64,000 bases of DNA from an uncultured Clostridia bacterium (GTDB taxonomy: Bacteria > Bacillota > Peptococcia > Peptococcales > Peptococcaceae): the NCBI GenBank assembly GCA_944391285.1, contig CALXSY010000006.1, positions 21,787-85,786 on the forward strand, written 5' to 3'. A model generated the notes under the pieces. That model was not told the DNA's origin and did not search any database. It saw only the letters and a list, made by a program, of their open reading frames with translations. This document shows positions 26,033 to 34,101 of the stretch, piece by piece. How positions within the stretch are numbered: position 1 is the stretch's first letter; each line of letters opens with the position of its first letter. The position numbers were made by a program, and so were the translations under genes.

Positions 26033-27571
26033 TTATTTATTAAAAACCTCTTCTTTCTTTTGGTATTCTTTCTTTTTAATGATAATATTAATTCGCAAGA
26101 TAGCGCAGGCAGCTTCCACAGCTGTTTTCAAGGCATGAATCTTGACGTAATAAGGATCCAGGATGCCTAAAGCATGCATATCAGCGATTTGACCGCTTTC
26201 ACAGTCCAAAGACAAATAGTGATTTGCCTGCTGCTCTTGAGCTTGCAGGACATCGCCGATTTTTTCCAAAGGATTAAAGCCGGCATTTTTCACAATCTGC
26301 ATAAAAGGCTTTTGCAAGGCTGCTGCGACTGCATCCAGACCATAGCAGCTCATGCCGGTTAATTCATCCCGGCGTTTTTGCAAGCGCTGTGCCACCGCCA
26401 GCTCGCTGGCGCCGCCGCCGGCAACCAAACCATACTTCACGGCCGCCTGCAAGGCTGAGGCAGCATCTTGAGCAATGCGCTCCCGCTCGCCTACCACCTC
26501 GGCTGTAGCCGCGGTAATTATAACCGTAGCTCGTGGCTCTCCGCCGCCGCCGATTAGCTTGCAAAAGGACAGCTTCTCGTCATCAACTACCTCGCTCAAA
26601 GTGCCCAAATATTTTTTTATCTCACTTGCCTCTTTCTTTAAGCCGGTGCGTTTGATGGTATACGCTCCGCAGTGTTTCGCCGCCTGCTCTAATTCTTTAT
26701 GAGGTATGCGGCTGATTGCCATAATCCCGGCTTCACTTAAAATTTCTGCCGCCTCATCATTGATTCCCCGATCCACCAAGACCAGCTTGGCGCCGCTGGA
26801 AATGATTTTTTGCAAGTTTGAGCGAAATTCTTTTTTCAAACTCATATATTCCTGAAAGCCGCTTTCGGTGCTTAAGGCTTTGGCATCAACTTCCTCGCTG
26901 TCTAAAGCATCATCTATGACCAAAACTTTGATTTCGCCCTTTAAATGCTCCGGCATTTGCTTGTCGTGGCGGTTTTTGCTCAAAATCACGCCGTCAAAGA
27001 CCTCACCTTGAGCGCCTTGCACTCCTTTAATGCAGCCGGAAAAATCAAACTGCTCATCAAAAAGTTTTTCTCTGCCCACCTTTTGGGCAGCTTCAGTAAG
27101 TAAATCTGCTATATCAGCATATTCCCGAGCGGCGATAAATGCGATTTTGTGCATCGTATCCCGCTCGAAATTCCAAGGAATTTTTTCTTTTTGCCATTCT
27201 TCCTCGGCCATCACTGCGGCTTGATTGATGCCTTTGATGACTTGGGCAACAGGTACGCCTTTATTAATCTCCTCGATGCCCTTTAAGATCATCTCGCCCG
27301 CTAAAAGAGTAGTGGTTGTCGTGCCGTCTCCGGTGGCTTCCTGCTGAGAGCGAACGGCATTGATCAGCATTTTAGCAACCGGGTGATTAACCTCCATCAT
27401 CTCTAAAATAGTCATGCCGTCATTGGTAATGGTAACCGAGCCAAAGGGGTCTAGCAACATAGTATCCAAACCCTTAGGACCGATGGTGCTTTCCACCGCC
27501 TGCATCAAAGCTTTGATAGCTTGAGCATTATTCTCCAAAAGCTGATAGCGACTGTCCTTTTCTTCATTCAT
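26033..27571 (-). CDS. Archaeal-type (group II-like / 'group III') chaperonin in dnaK operon
   Basis: A 512-residue chaperonin closer to thermosome/CCT than GroEL. Equatorial ATP-site motifs are STIGPKGLDTMLLD (28-41), NDGMTI (50-55) and GDGTTTTTLLAGE (81-93), with VAGGGASELA in the second half (about 390). The apical domain (about 200-330) contains a charged helical insertion at about 225-255 (DAKALSTESGFQEYMSLKKE). It lies where thermosomes have the built-in lid, so no GroES would be needed. The family, seen in a minority of Bacillota such as Carboxydothermus, is known to be encoded in the dnaK locus. Overlaps hrcA by 8 bases and precedes grpE by 14, so it should be HrcA/CIRCE-regulated. 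Confidence 0.92.
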   Translation of the reverse strand: MNEEKDSRYQLLENNAQAIKALMQAVESTIGPKGLDTMLLDPFGSVTITNDGMTILEMMEVNHPVAKMLINAVRSQQEATGDGTTTTTLLAGEMILKGIEEINKGVPVAQVIKGINQAAVMAEEEWQKEKIPWNFERDTMHKIAFIAAREYADIADLLTEAAQKVGREKLFDEQFDFSGCIKGVQGAQGEVFDGVILSKNRHDKQMPEHLKGEIKVLVIDDALDSEEVDAKALSTESGFQEYMSLKKEFRSNLQKIISSGAKLVLVDRGINDEAAEILSEAGIMAISRIPHKELEQAAKHCGAYTIKRTGLKKEASEIKKYLGTLSEVVDDEKLSFCKLIGGGGEPRATVIITAATAEVVGERERIAQDAASALQAAVKYGLVAGGGASELAVAQRLQKRRDELTGMSCYGLDAVAAALQKPFMQIVKNAGFNPLEKIGDVLQAQEQQANHYLSLDCESGQIADMHALGILDPYYVKIHALKTAVEAACAILRINIIIKKKEYQKKEEVFNK

Positions 27572-28598
27572 CGCTCTCGCCTCCGTTCAAGTCCTTCAAA
27601 AGCACATCTAAAACGGCCATCGAGTTGGAATAATCCATGCGCTTAGGTCCCAAAAGCCCTACCTTACCGATTTCCTTGCCGTTGTTTTTGTAGGATGCCA
27701 CGATAATGCTGCAATCCTGTAAATCGGGAATATCGTGCTCTGTGCCGATTTTAACGCTGATTTCGTTAATGTTATTATTATTGAGGATCTTATTGACCAC
27801 CTCTTTATTTTCCAAGGTCATCAAAATATTATGCACCTTGCCTACATCCTGAAACTCCGGCTGGGTCAGCATATTTAAGCCGCCCTTGTAATAAATTTTT
27901 TCCTCTGAATTATTGTTTTTATGCAAAATCCCTGCCAGCATTCCCAAGGCACTGTCTACGACCTGCTTTTGGCGCTGGAGCTGAGAAAAGATGTTTTCCA
28001 AAACATTTTTTTGCCAGCCGTCGACAGACAAGCCTTTTAAATGCATATTGAGCATCTGGCTGACTAACTCCAAATCCTCTTTGCCAAACTGAGGCGGAAT
28101 TTGAATAAAGCGATTTTCTATTTTATCATCGTCAGTAACGATAACCATCAAAGCTCTTCCTGCTTCTAACGGCAAAAGCTGCAAAAGCTGCAAGCTATGA
28201 TCTGCTTGCTGTTCATTAATCAGCATCATCGGCGTATAATGAGTTGTCGTGCTCAAGATATCCAAAATATTGTTGACCGTTTCTTCTACTTCTGTAGTCT
28301 TTTTTTTAATGGACTCTTGGATATAATCCCGCGCCTCTTTTTTTATTTGATCATGCTGCATGAGATAATCAACATAATAGCGATATCCTTTATCGGAAGG
28401 GATTCTGCCGGCGGAAGTATGCGGCTGAACGATTAATCCCATTTCCTCCAAATCCGCCATCTCATTGCGAATAGTGGCGGGACTGACACCCAAATTGTAT
28501 TTTTTGGAGATAGTGCGTGAACCTACCGGCTCGGCAGTTTGGATATAATCCAAGACCACAGCTTCCAATATTTTTTCTTTACGGCTATCCATATCCAT
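27564..28598 (-). CDS. hrcA: Heat-inducible transcription repressor HrcA
   Basis: A 344-residue HrcA. An N-terminal winged helix-turn-helix (about 1-75: VLDYIQTAEPVGSRTISKKY ... SPATIRNEMADLEEMGLI) reads the CIRCE operator. The GAF-like and dimerisation regions follow, with FGKEDLELVSQMLN and the end motif IGKVGLLGPKRMDYSN. HrcA represses heat-shock operons and needs chaperonin to stay folded. With a group II-like chaperonin in its own operon, this feedback could involve an unusual partner (inference). ATG 28598 follows GAGGAG at 9 bases; an upstream ATG at 28616 overlaps the site. Confidence 0.97.
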   Translation of the reverse strand: MDMDSRKEKILEAVVLDYIQTAEPVGSRTISKKYNLGVSPATIRNEMADLEEMGLIVQPHTSAGRIPSDKGYRYYVDYLMQHDQIKKEARDYIQESIKKKTTEVEETVNNILDILSTTTHYTPMMLINEQQADHSLQLLQLLPLEAGRALMVIVTDDDKIENRFIQIPPQFGKEDLELVSQMLNMHLKGLSVDGWQKNVLENIFSQLQRQKQVVDSALGMLAGILHKNNNSEEKIYYKGGLNMLTQPEFQDVGKVHNILMTLENKEVVNKILNNNNINEISVKIGTEHDIPDLQDCSIIVASYKNNGKEIGKVGLLGPKRMDYSNSMAVLDVLLKDLNGGESDE

Positions 28599-28628
28599 AA
28601 CTGCTGCTCCTCTCATTCTTTCAATTTA

Positions 28629-28655
28629 TTAGCACTCAACAACCTCGAGTGCTAA
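28629..28655 (-). promoter_or_regulatory. CIRCE operator (HrcA binding site)
   Basis: Perfect inverted repeat TTAGCACTC-N9-GAGTGCTAA, identical to the consensus, 31 bases before hrcA. Confidence 0.98.
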
Positions 28656-28662
28656 TATAATA

Positions 28663-28691
28663 AAGATAGCACTCTTACAGCAAATTGTCAA
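28663..28691 (-). promoter_or_regulatory. Sigma-A promoter of the hrcA-cpn-grpE-dnaK-dnaJ operon
   Basis: Minus strand TTGACA (28691-28686), 17-base spacer, TATCTT (28668-28663). The transcription start then falls at the CIRCE, so HrcA binding would block initiation. A third GAGTGCTA half-site overlaps the spacer and -10. Confidence 0.85.
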
Positions 28692-28829
28692 GTTGTTTTT
28701 TGCCCAATTAGCTAAAAAAATACCTATTTTTTTGTGTTGTTTTTGTTACAAAATCTTTAAGCCGCCTTTAACATTTTTTTATCTGCCACCTACTGGATCT
28801 GATTTTAATAATTAACCGATTTTGCGCAT

Positions 28830-28924
28830 AAAAAAAACAAGAAGCAGCTAACTTCTTGTCCTTTGATCGCGAGCAAATATCAAAGTTTATGTGTGTTTGA
28901 GTTTTAGGCTGATACTGGTTCGCT
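28830..28924 (-). ncRNA. Predicted small structured RNA (about 95 nt), unknown family
   Basis: On the minus strand a weak promoter (TGGAAA, 17 bases, TATTAT; 28959-28931) precedes about 40 unstructured, A/C-rich bases. Then come two adjacent hairpins: CTTTGAT/ATCAAAG (28885-28861) around an 11-base loop, and ACAAGAAG/CTTCTTGT (28859-28837) followed by eight U. The second is a canonical intrinsic terminator. No start codon with a ribosome site lies inside and no gene runs into it from upstream, so an independent small RNA is the simplest reading. It ends before the hrcA promoter. No family recognised. Confidence 0.45.
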
Positions 28925-29141
28925 AGATATATAATACTACAATTTTAGAAAATTTTCCAGTAATTTTTCCGATTTAAAAAAAGTTAATACTGTCATTATC
29001 TATAAATATTTTTGATGTTCTTTGCTTGGTGCTCAGCTAAGGCGCGCAAAATTTTTTCTAAAATTTTTTATGCCAAAAATTTTTTTAATTATTGTATTAT
29101 CTCTCTTTTTGTTTTGAACTTTATTTTACAGAATCATCAAC

Positions 29142-29170
29142 TTGTCGGAATGTTTTAAATGTGCTATAAT
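29142..29170 (+). promoter_or_regulatory. Promoter P1 of the disulfide reductase-rhodanese gene
   Basis: TTGTCG (29142-29147), 17-base spacer, TATAAT (29165-29170). The Fur-like box starts 9 bases downstream of this -10. Confidence 0.7.
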
Positions 29171-29179
29171 TTATGTATC

Positions 29180-29194
29180 TGATAATCATTATCA
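29180..29194 (+). promoter_or_regulatory. Fur-family operator, perfect 7-1-7 repeat
   Basis: TGATAAT-C-ATTATCA is a perfect 7-1-7 inverted repeat matching the core Fur box. It lies at the start site of P1 and just upstream of P2. Confidence 0.75.
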
Positions 29195-29216
29195 ATAAAA
29201 GTTTGATAATTGACTA

Positions 29217-29245
29217 TTGTCACAAATGCCATTTTGCGTTATAAT
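29217..29245 (+). promoter_or_regulatory. Promoter P2 of the disulfide reductase-rhodanese gene
   Basis: TTGTCA (29217-29222), 17-base spacer, TATAAT (29240-29245), 47 bases before the start codon. Confidence 0.75.
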
Positions 29246-29292
29246 TTAACCATGGTATTTAGTATAACTATTCTCAAAGGAGTTGGATTAGA

Positions 29293-30984
29293 ATGTCAGA
29301 TTTAAAAGTAGTTGTCATCGGCGGTGTTGCCTGTGGTCCTAAAGCGGCTGCCCGTTTAAAACGCTGCAACCCCCATGCTCAAGTTACCTTGATTGAAAAA
29401 GGTCACGATATTTCTTACGGCGGTTGCGGTTTGCCTTATTTTGTTGGCTCTACCGTCAAAGAATTAAAGGATTTAATGACTACCTCTTGGGAAGCAGTCC
29501 GCACCCCGGAGTTTATGAAGGAAACTAAAGATATTGATACGCTCTTAGGCTGGGAAGCTACCAAAATTGACCGTGAGGCTAAAACTGTCGAAGTTAAAGA
29601 TTTGCACTCCGACGAAGTAAGAGTTTTGCCTTATGATAAATTGGTCATCGCTACCGGCTCTGATAACTTTAAACCACCTATTGCCAATATTGATGCTAAA
29701 GGCGTATTCGGCATGAAAACCCCTGATGATGCTTTGGCTATGCAAAGCTATATCAAAGAACACGGCGTGGAAAAGGCTGTTGTTATCGGCGCCGGCTTAA
29801 TCGGCATGGAATGTGCCGAGGCTTATTCCGATTGGGGCGTTGAAGTAACTGTTATCGAAATGCAATCCTGGATTTTCCCACAAATGCTTGATAAAGAAAT
29901 GGCTGCTGTTCTCCAAAACTATTTAGAAAGCGAAGACATGAATTTCATGCTCGAAACCAAAGTTGAAGCTTTCGAAGTTGATGACGAAGGCAAGGTTTGC
30001 GCTGTTGTTACTGACAAAGGCACTGTCGAAGCGCAAATGGTTTTGGTAGCAGCCGGCGTGCGTCCGGTTGTTAAATTGGCTAAAGACTGCGGCTTAGAAG
30101 TCAGCAAAGCAATCATCGTCAATGAATACTGCCAGACTTCTGACCCGGATATCTATGCCGGCGGCGACTGTGTCATGGTTAAAAATCTTGTTTCCGGCGA
30201 GCTGATGTATGCTCCGATGGGCTCTACCGCCAACAAGCAAGGTCGTGTTATCGGTACCAATATTGCTAACGGCAATGTTGAAACCCTCCCCGGCGTAGTC
30301 GGTACCTCTATCGTTAAAATGTTTGACTGGAGTGCCGGCAAGGTTGGTTTGGGCGAAAGAGACTGCCAGCGTTTAGGCATTGAGTACGCCACCTGCATTG
30401 TTCCCGGTCCGGATATTACCCATTTCATGCCCGGCAAGAAAATCATTATGACTCGTCTGTTAGCCGAAAAAGCTACCGGCAAAATTTTAGGTGTCCAAAT
30501 CGTTGGTCCCGGCAGGCTTGACAAACGCATTGACACCATGGCTGTAGCTATCACCATGGGTGTTACCGCTGATCAGCTCTCCAAGATGGACTTGGCTTAT
30601 GCTCCGCCGTTCAGCTCCGCTGTTGACAATCTCTTAGTTGCCGGCAATGTTATGAAAAACACCTTAGACGGTATGGCTCACAGCATTCGTTATTACGATG
30701 TTTTGGAAAAATTGGATTCCGACGATGTAGTATTCGTTGACTTGCGTACCGCTCACGAAAGAGCACAAAAAACTCTGCCCGCTAAACATCAAATCCATAT
30801 TCCTATCGAGGAATTGCGCGCCAGAGCCAACGAAGTACCGAAAGACAAAGAAGCTATCGTCTTCTGTATCTTCAGTACCCGTGGATTTGAAGGTCAGCTG
30901 ATCTTAGAGCAAGCCGGACATCCTAATGTTAAATTTATCCAAGGCGGCATCCAGTTCTGGCCCTTTGATAAAGACGCCAAATAA
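29293..30984 (+). CDS. CoA-disulfide reductase-like flavoprotein with C-terminal rhodanese domain
   Basis: A 563-residue pyridine nucleotide-disulfide oxidoreductase. The FAD-binding start is VVVIGGVACGPKAAARL (6-22). A single redox Cys45 lies in YGGCGLPYF, the position used by CoA-disulfide reductase and NADH oxidase/persulfide reductases. The NAD(P) motif is VVIGAGLIGMECAEAY (about 162-177) and the second FAD motif is DIYAGGDC (about 290). Residues about 470-563 are a rhodanese domain with loop FCIFSTRGF holding its catalytic Cys. Fusions of this type reduce CoA- or glutathione-persulfides, or elemental sulfur. Monocistronic, with two promoters around a Fur-like box, so iron or redox control is likely. 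Confidence 0.9.
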   Translation: MSDLKVVVIGGVACGPKAAARLKRCNPHAQVTLIEKGHDISYGGCGLPYFVGSTVKELKDLMTTSWEAVRTPEFMKETKDIDTLLGWEATKIDREAKTVEVKDLHSDEVRVLPYDKLVIATGSDNFKPPIANIDAKGVFGMKTPDDALAMQSYIKEHGVEKAVVIGAGLIGMECAEAYSDWGVEVTVIEMQSWIFPQMLDKEMAAVLQNYLESEDMNFMLETKVEAFEVDDEGKVCAVVTDKGTVEAQMVLVAAGVRPVVKLAKDCGLEVSKAIIVNEYCQTSDPDIYAGGDCVMVKNLVSGELMYAPMGSTANKQGRVIGTNIANGNVETLPGVVGTSIVKMFDWSAGKVGLGERDCQRLGIEYATCIVPGPDITHFMPGKKIIMTRLLAEKATGKILGVQIVGPGRLDKRIDTMAVAITMGVTADQLSKMDLAYAPPFSSAVDNLLVAGNVMKNTLDGMAHSIRYYDVLEKLDSDDVVFVDLRTAHERAQKTLPAKHQIHIPIEELRARANEVPKDKEAIVFCIFSTRGFEGQLILEQAGHPNVKFIQGGIQFWPFDKDAK

Positions 30985-30999
30985 TTTTTTCGCATACTA

Positions 31000-31028
31000 A
31001 AAGGCTTCCCTTTGCGGGAAGCCTTTTT
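31000..31028. terminator. Bidirectional terminator between convergent genes
   Basis: AAAGGCTTCCC/GGGAAGCCTTT stem with a five-base loop and flanking A/T runs. Confidence 0.9.
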
Positions 31029-31039
31029 GCTTTATAATT

Positions 31040-31717
31040 TTATTTTACGCTCAAAGCATTGCCTTTGCGCACTACTTCTTTAATTGCTCCGCCGGTAAAT
31101 TGACCTACGGCGATAATCTGCACATCTTGACGCAGGGTATCCAAATCAAATTCTTCCGCCATTTGGCTTGCCTCCAGCAAAACCAAGGCTCCGTGAGGAA
31201 GCTCGGATATCTTTGCCAGCTGCTCCTTATTATTAACCTTTAAAGAGAAAATATTGGCAAAGCCGCGGCGAATCTCTTTAAGCTCGCTTAAGTTAAACAA
31301 ACAAAGCAAGCTTAACTGCTCATTAATCTCCGGGGTTTCCACGCCCTTTAAACTGGCTTGGGCAAAACCGCGGGTAGCGATGATTTCATTGTCCTCATTA
31401 TAAATCTCTTCCTCATCAACCACCATCGCCTCACCGGGCTCCATGCCGTCTAAAGCGGCTTTCCAGCCCTCCTGGGAGGTAGTTTTGGCAAACCAGAGAT
31501 ACTCATGATGATTTGCCTTAAAATAAAGGCGGGAGATATTGTCCAAATAATTATTCTCCAGACCCAGAGCAAATTTTCTCAGCTCCCGAATCTCCGTTAA
31601 AATTGCTAAGGCATCTTTTTCATCGGCGCTTTTCAAGATATTTAAGCGCTCAAACTGACATTGTTTAATCATAAAGCCGCTTTTTTTATTGCGCAGCTCA
31701 AACTTTTCTATATGCAT
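31040..31717 (-). CDS. Conserved hypothetical protein (225 aa)
   Basis: A soluble protein with no signal peptide. Its N-terminal ~50 residues define a short beta-rich start (FELRNKKSGFMIKQCQFERL), then a helical stretch (ALAILTEIRELRKFALGLENN). A glutamate-rich region (VVDEEEIYNEDNE) is followed by alternating hydrophobic beta/alpha elements to the end (VQIIAVGQFTGGAIKEVV). ATG 31717 follows AAAAGGAGTG. I recognise no family. It is alone between a convergent terminator and the YdcF-like gene (about 85 bases). Confidence 0.7.
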   Translation of the reverse strand: MHIEKFELRNKKSGFMIKQCQFERLNILKSADEKDALAILTEIRELRKFALGLENNYLDNISRLYFKANHHEYLWFAKTTSQEGWKAALDGMEPGEAMVVDEEEIYNEDNEIIATRGFAQASLKGVETPEINEQLSLLCLFNLSELKEIRRGFANIFSLKVNNKEQLAKISELPHGALVLLEASQMAEEFDLDTLRQDVQIIAVGQFTGGAIKEVVRKGNALSVK

Positions 31718-31802
31718 AATTTCACTCCTTTTCCTTTCTTAATTCCTATCATAACACTATGCATTAACTTTTGCAATGACTTTTTCGGCGATATTCCAAC
31801 TA

Positions 31803-32471
31803 TTAATCATTTGTTTGGTTGCCGTCGCCCCACACCGGAATACTCTCGCCTAAAAAAGTCGGCTCCGGCTTAAACAACGCAAAAAAGAAATCCTTATCCC
31901 GTGCGGCTATTTCCCTTAATTCCCGGTAAGTCCCGCCTCGGTATTGACGCAGATCAGCGCTTACCCCTACTGCCTGCAAATCCAAGCTTTCAGCTAAATA
32001 TAAGGCGCGGTACAAATGATATTGCTGAGTAACGATGATGATCTTCTCCGCCTCAAAGATATCCCGCGCCCGATAAACGCTTTCATAAGTGGAAAAGCCC
32101 GCATGGTCCATAAAAATATCCTCGCTGGGCACGCCTTTGGCAGTTAAAAAGTTTTTCATCGTATTTACTTCATCATATTCGATTCTGCCGTGATCGCCGG
32201 AAACTATAATTTTAGGTGCCGCTTTGGCTTCATAAAGCTCTAGACCTTTAAGCAAACGGTCCTCCAGCATCGCTGTAGGCTCGCCGCTGGGCAAAACTCC
32301 GCAGCCTAAAATCAAGATGCAGTCATAATCCGCTCCCGCTGTTTGCTCTGCCGTAACTATTTCAGCCGCTGTTACACCTTTAATATAGAAATTGATGCCC
32401 AAGACCAGACAGGCGGTCAATATAATAAGCGCCCCCAGGGCTTTTAAATATTTTCTTCTTTTTTTCGCCAT
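31803..32471 (-). CDS. YdcF/SanA-like DUF218 membrane-anchored protein
   Basis: A 222-residue protein with one N-terminal membrane anchor (about 8-28, LGALIILTACLVLGINFYI) and a DUF218 domain outside. The motifs are DYDCILILGCGV (~50), LLKGLELY, PKIIVSGDHG, DEVNTMKNFL, STYESVYRA and IIIVTQQYHLYRALYLA (~145). This is the vancomycin-resistance-related SanA subgroup, linked in other bacteria to envelope integrity. The biochemical activity is unknown. It starts 10 bases after the CmpB-family gene, which precedes it in the same transcript. Confidence 0.85.
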   Translation of the reverse strand: MAKKRRKYLKALGALIILTACLVLGINFYIKGVTAAEIVTAEQTAGADYDCILILGCGVLPSGEPTAMLEDRLLKGLELYEAKAAPKIIVSGDHGRIEYDEVNTMKNFLTAKGVPSEDIFMDHAGFSTYESVYRARDIFEAEKIIIVTQQYHLYRALYLAESLDLQAVGVSADLRQYRGGTYRELREIAARDKDFFFALFKPEPTFLGESIPVWGDGNQTND

Positions 32472-32481
32472 GCTTCTCTCC

Positions 32482-33516
32482 TCAGGATTTATTTTTGTTT
32501 CTTAGCTGGCGCAGTTCCTCCAATGCTTCGGCATAAGCCTTGGATGCCGCCGCTTGATTGCGCCCCAAAAGCCTTTGGGCAACTCTATAGCTGCGCTCCT
32601 CCTTAGTCAAAAGCTTTTGCGATACGATTTCTTCAATTCTTTCTTTTATACTGCTCAGCTCACCTAAAAGCTCCTCTTTATTTTCTGCACTTGCTAAAGC
32701 CAAATATTTCTCCTTTGCTTTAATATTGCTCAACATTTCTTCAACCTGCACCCGGCGCTCGTCGATGGCTTTTTGGAAGTATTCCCGCCGCATAGTTTTA
32801 TGCTTATCCCGCAGCAAATCTCTTTCCTCTTTGAATTCTTCGACTTTCTGCGCAAAATTTTCTTTTTCCAAACTCAGCCTTTCCTTGAAATTCTCCTTAT
32901 CCTCCGCTGCTACAGCTGCTAAGACATCTAACCGCTTCTTCAGGCGGCGCAGTTCTTCGTTATTTTCCGCCAGCTTGCGCAAGACATCTTTCAAATCCAA
33001 GGCGGCTCTGACCGAGCAAGTCACATCGACGCTGAAAATTATCACCAAGACAAAAGCCAGCGGGGTAAGGATATTTTCCGAAAAGAGAAACAGGATTTTT
33101 TCTACCCAAGTCTGTCCGACACTCAGCAATGCCACCGAAAAAACGCCCCATGCTAAGGACGCTTTTAAGCAAATATAGCCATTGAGGTTTAAAAACTCCT
33201 CGCTGTAATCCCAATACCTCACCGCAAAAAGTTTCTCCATCACCCAGCCGGTCACATACTCCAGCGCCGTAGCGGCAAGCATGCCGCAAAAGAAAACCAG
33301 CCAAAGGTTCTCTCTGAACGGAATAGTCGCCAACAATACTATTAAGGCACCGGAGCCGTATATAGGCACAATGGGACCATACAAAAATCCTCGGTCGGTG
33401 AGCTTATGGTTTTTCACCGAAACATAAGCCACCTCCCAGATATAACCCAAAAAGGCGTAAATAAAAAACAGTATGATCCATTGCTCCAGCGAGTACGTTT
33501 CAAAATGCCAATTCAC
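32482..33516 (-). CDS. CmpB-family (PF06541) membrane protein with long coiled coil
   Basis: A 344-residue protein. Residues about 1-170 carry five membrane segments with the family motifs AFLGYIWEVAYVS, DRGFLYGPIVPIYG, ATALEYVTGWVMEKLF and RYWDYSEEFLNLNGYICLKASL. Residues about 175-330 are a continuous, charged coiled coil (KDVLRKLAENNEELRRLKKR onwards). That would form a cytosolic stalk. Family members are annotated as putative ABC-transporter type IV but have no proven activity. A GTG at 33525 overlaps its GAGG site, so GTG 33516 with 8-base spacing is taken as start. The same family occurs at the left window edge. Confidence 0.85.
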   Translation of the reverse strand: MNWHFETYSLEQWIILFFIYAFLGYIWEVAYVSVKNHKLTDRGFLYGPIVPIYGSGALIVLLATIPFRENLWLVFFCGMLAATALEYVTGWVMEKLFAVRYWDYSEEFLNLNGYICLKASLAWGVFSVALLSVGQTWVEKILFLFSENILTPLAFVLVIIFSVDVTCSVRAALDLKDVLRKLAENNEELRRLKKRLDVLAAVAAEDKENFKERLSLEKENFAQKVEEFKEERDLLRDKHKTMRREYFQKAIDERRVQVEEMLSNIKAKEKYLALASAENKEELLGELSSIKERIEEIVSQKLLTKEERSYRVAQRLLGRNQAAASKAYAEALEELRQLRNKNKS

Positions 33517-33553
33517 CGGCTTCACCTCGTCAATCTTATATCAATTTTTTATG

Positions 33554-33946
33554 CTAATTTTTCTTTTCAAAGCAATAGTTTTTATGAAACGGACAATCTA
33601 CGCCCTCGTTTTCCCCGTTTAAGCAAGCCGGCGGCTTATAGATGCTGCCCCATTTGCACATTTCCTCCAAAATGGGGATTAGTGATTCGCCTTTAGGTGA
33701 GAGCGAATACTCCACCTTGGGCGGAATCTGCTGATATTCCTTGCGGATCACAATGCCGTCTTTCTCCAGTTCTTTGAGCTGGGCAGAGAGCATTTTGTGA
33801 GTAATATCGGGAATTTCCCGTTTTAATTCCCCGTAGCGTGCCACCGTTTTTTCCACCAGAACAAACATGATAACCATCTTCCATTTGCCGCCAATCACGG
33901 ATAGAGTATAGCCAAATGGAGTATCCTGCATATTATAATTGCTCAT
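33554..33946 (-). CDS. HxlR-family transcriptional regulator
   Basis: A 130-residue winged-helix protein. Residues about 10-100 give the HxlR pattern ([74 protein letters not shown]). The C-terminal tail has several Cys ([22 protein letters not shown]). Two of them frame a DCPFHKNYC motif that might sense redox or metal, an inference. HxlR proteins respond to thiols, aldehydes or quinones. It is divergent from the DUF1858 gene across 155 bases with an inverted repeat near its own start. Confidence 0.88.
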   Translation of the reverse strand: MSNYNMQDTPFGYTLSVIGGKWKMVIMFVLVEKTVARYGELKREIPDITHKMLSAQLKELEKDGIVIRKEYQQIPPKVEYSLSPKGESLIPILEEMCKWGSIYKPPACLNGENEGVDCPFHKNYCFEKKN

Positions 33947-33967
33947 CTTTACACTTCCTTTTTAGAT

Positions 33968-33992
33968 AGTATGTTACAAAAAAGTGCATACT
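33968..33992. promoter_or_regulatory. Candidate HxlR operator
   Basis: AGTATG-N13-CATACT inverted repeat, 22 bases upstream of the hxlR-like start, in the divergent intergenic region. A second palindrome, TGTATTATAATACA (34010-34023), contains a TATAAT that can serve as -10 for the DUF1858 gene. Confidence 0.45.
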
Positions 33993-34101
33993 TTCTTTTT
34001 CTCTGTAATTGTATTATAATACATCATGTCCCAAGTGTAAAGGATTAAATATTCGATTAACGGACACACTATAAATATATCTATCCAAGGAGGACTTTGA
34101 A

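Noticed and set aside
28830..28924. Small RNA as tracrRNA or 6S RNA
   Set aside because: No cas genes or CRISPR repeats in the window to pair with, and the unit is too short and lacks the large central bubble of 6S.
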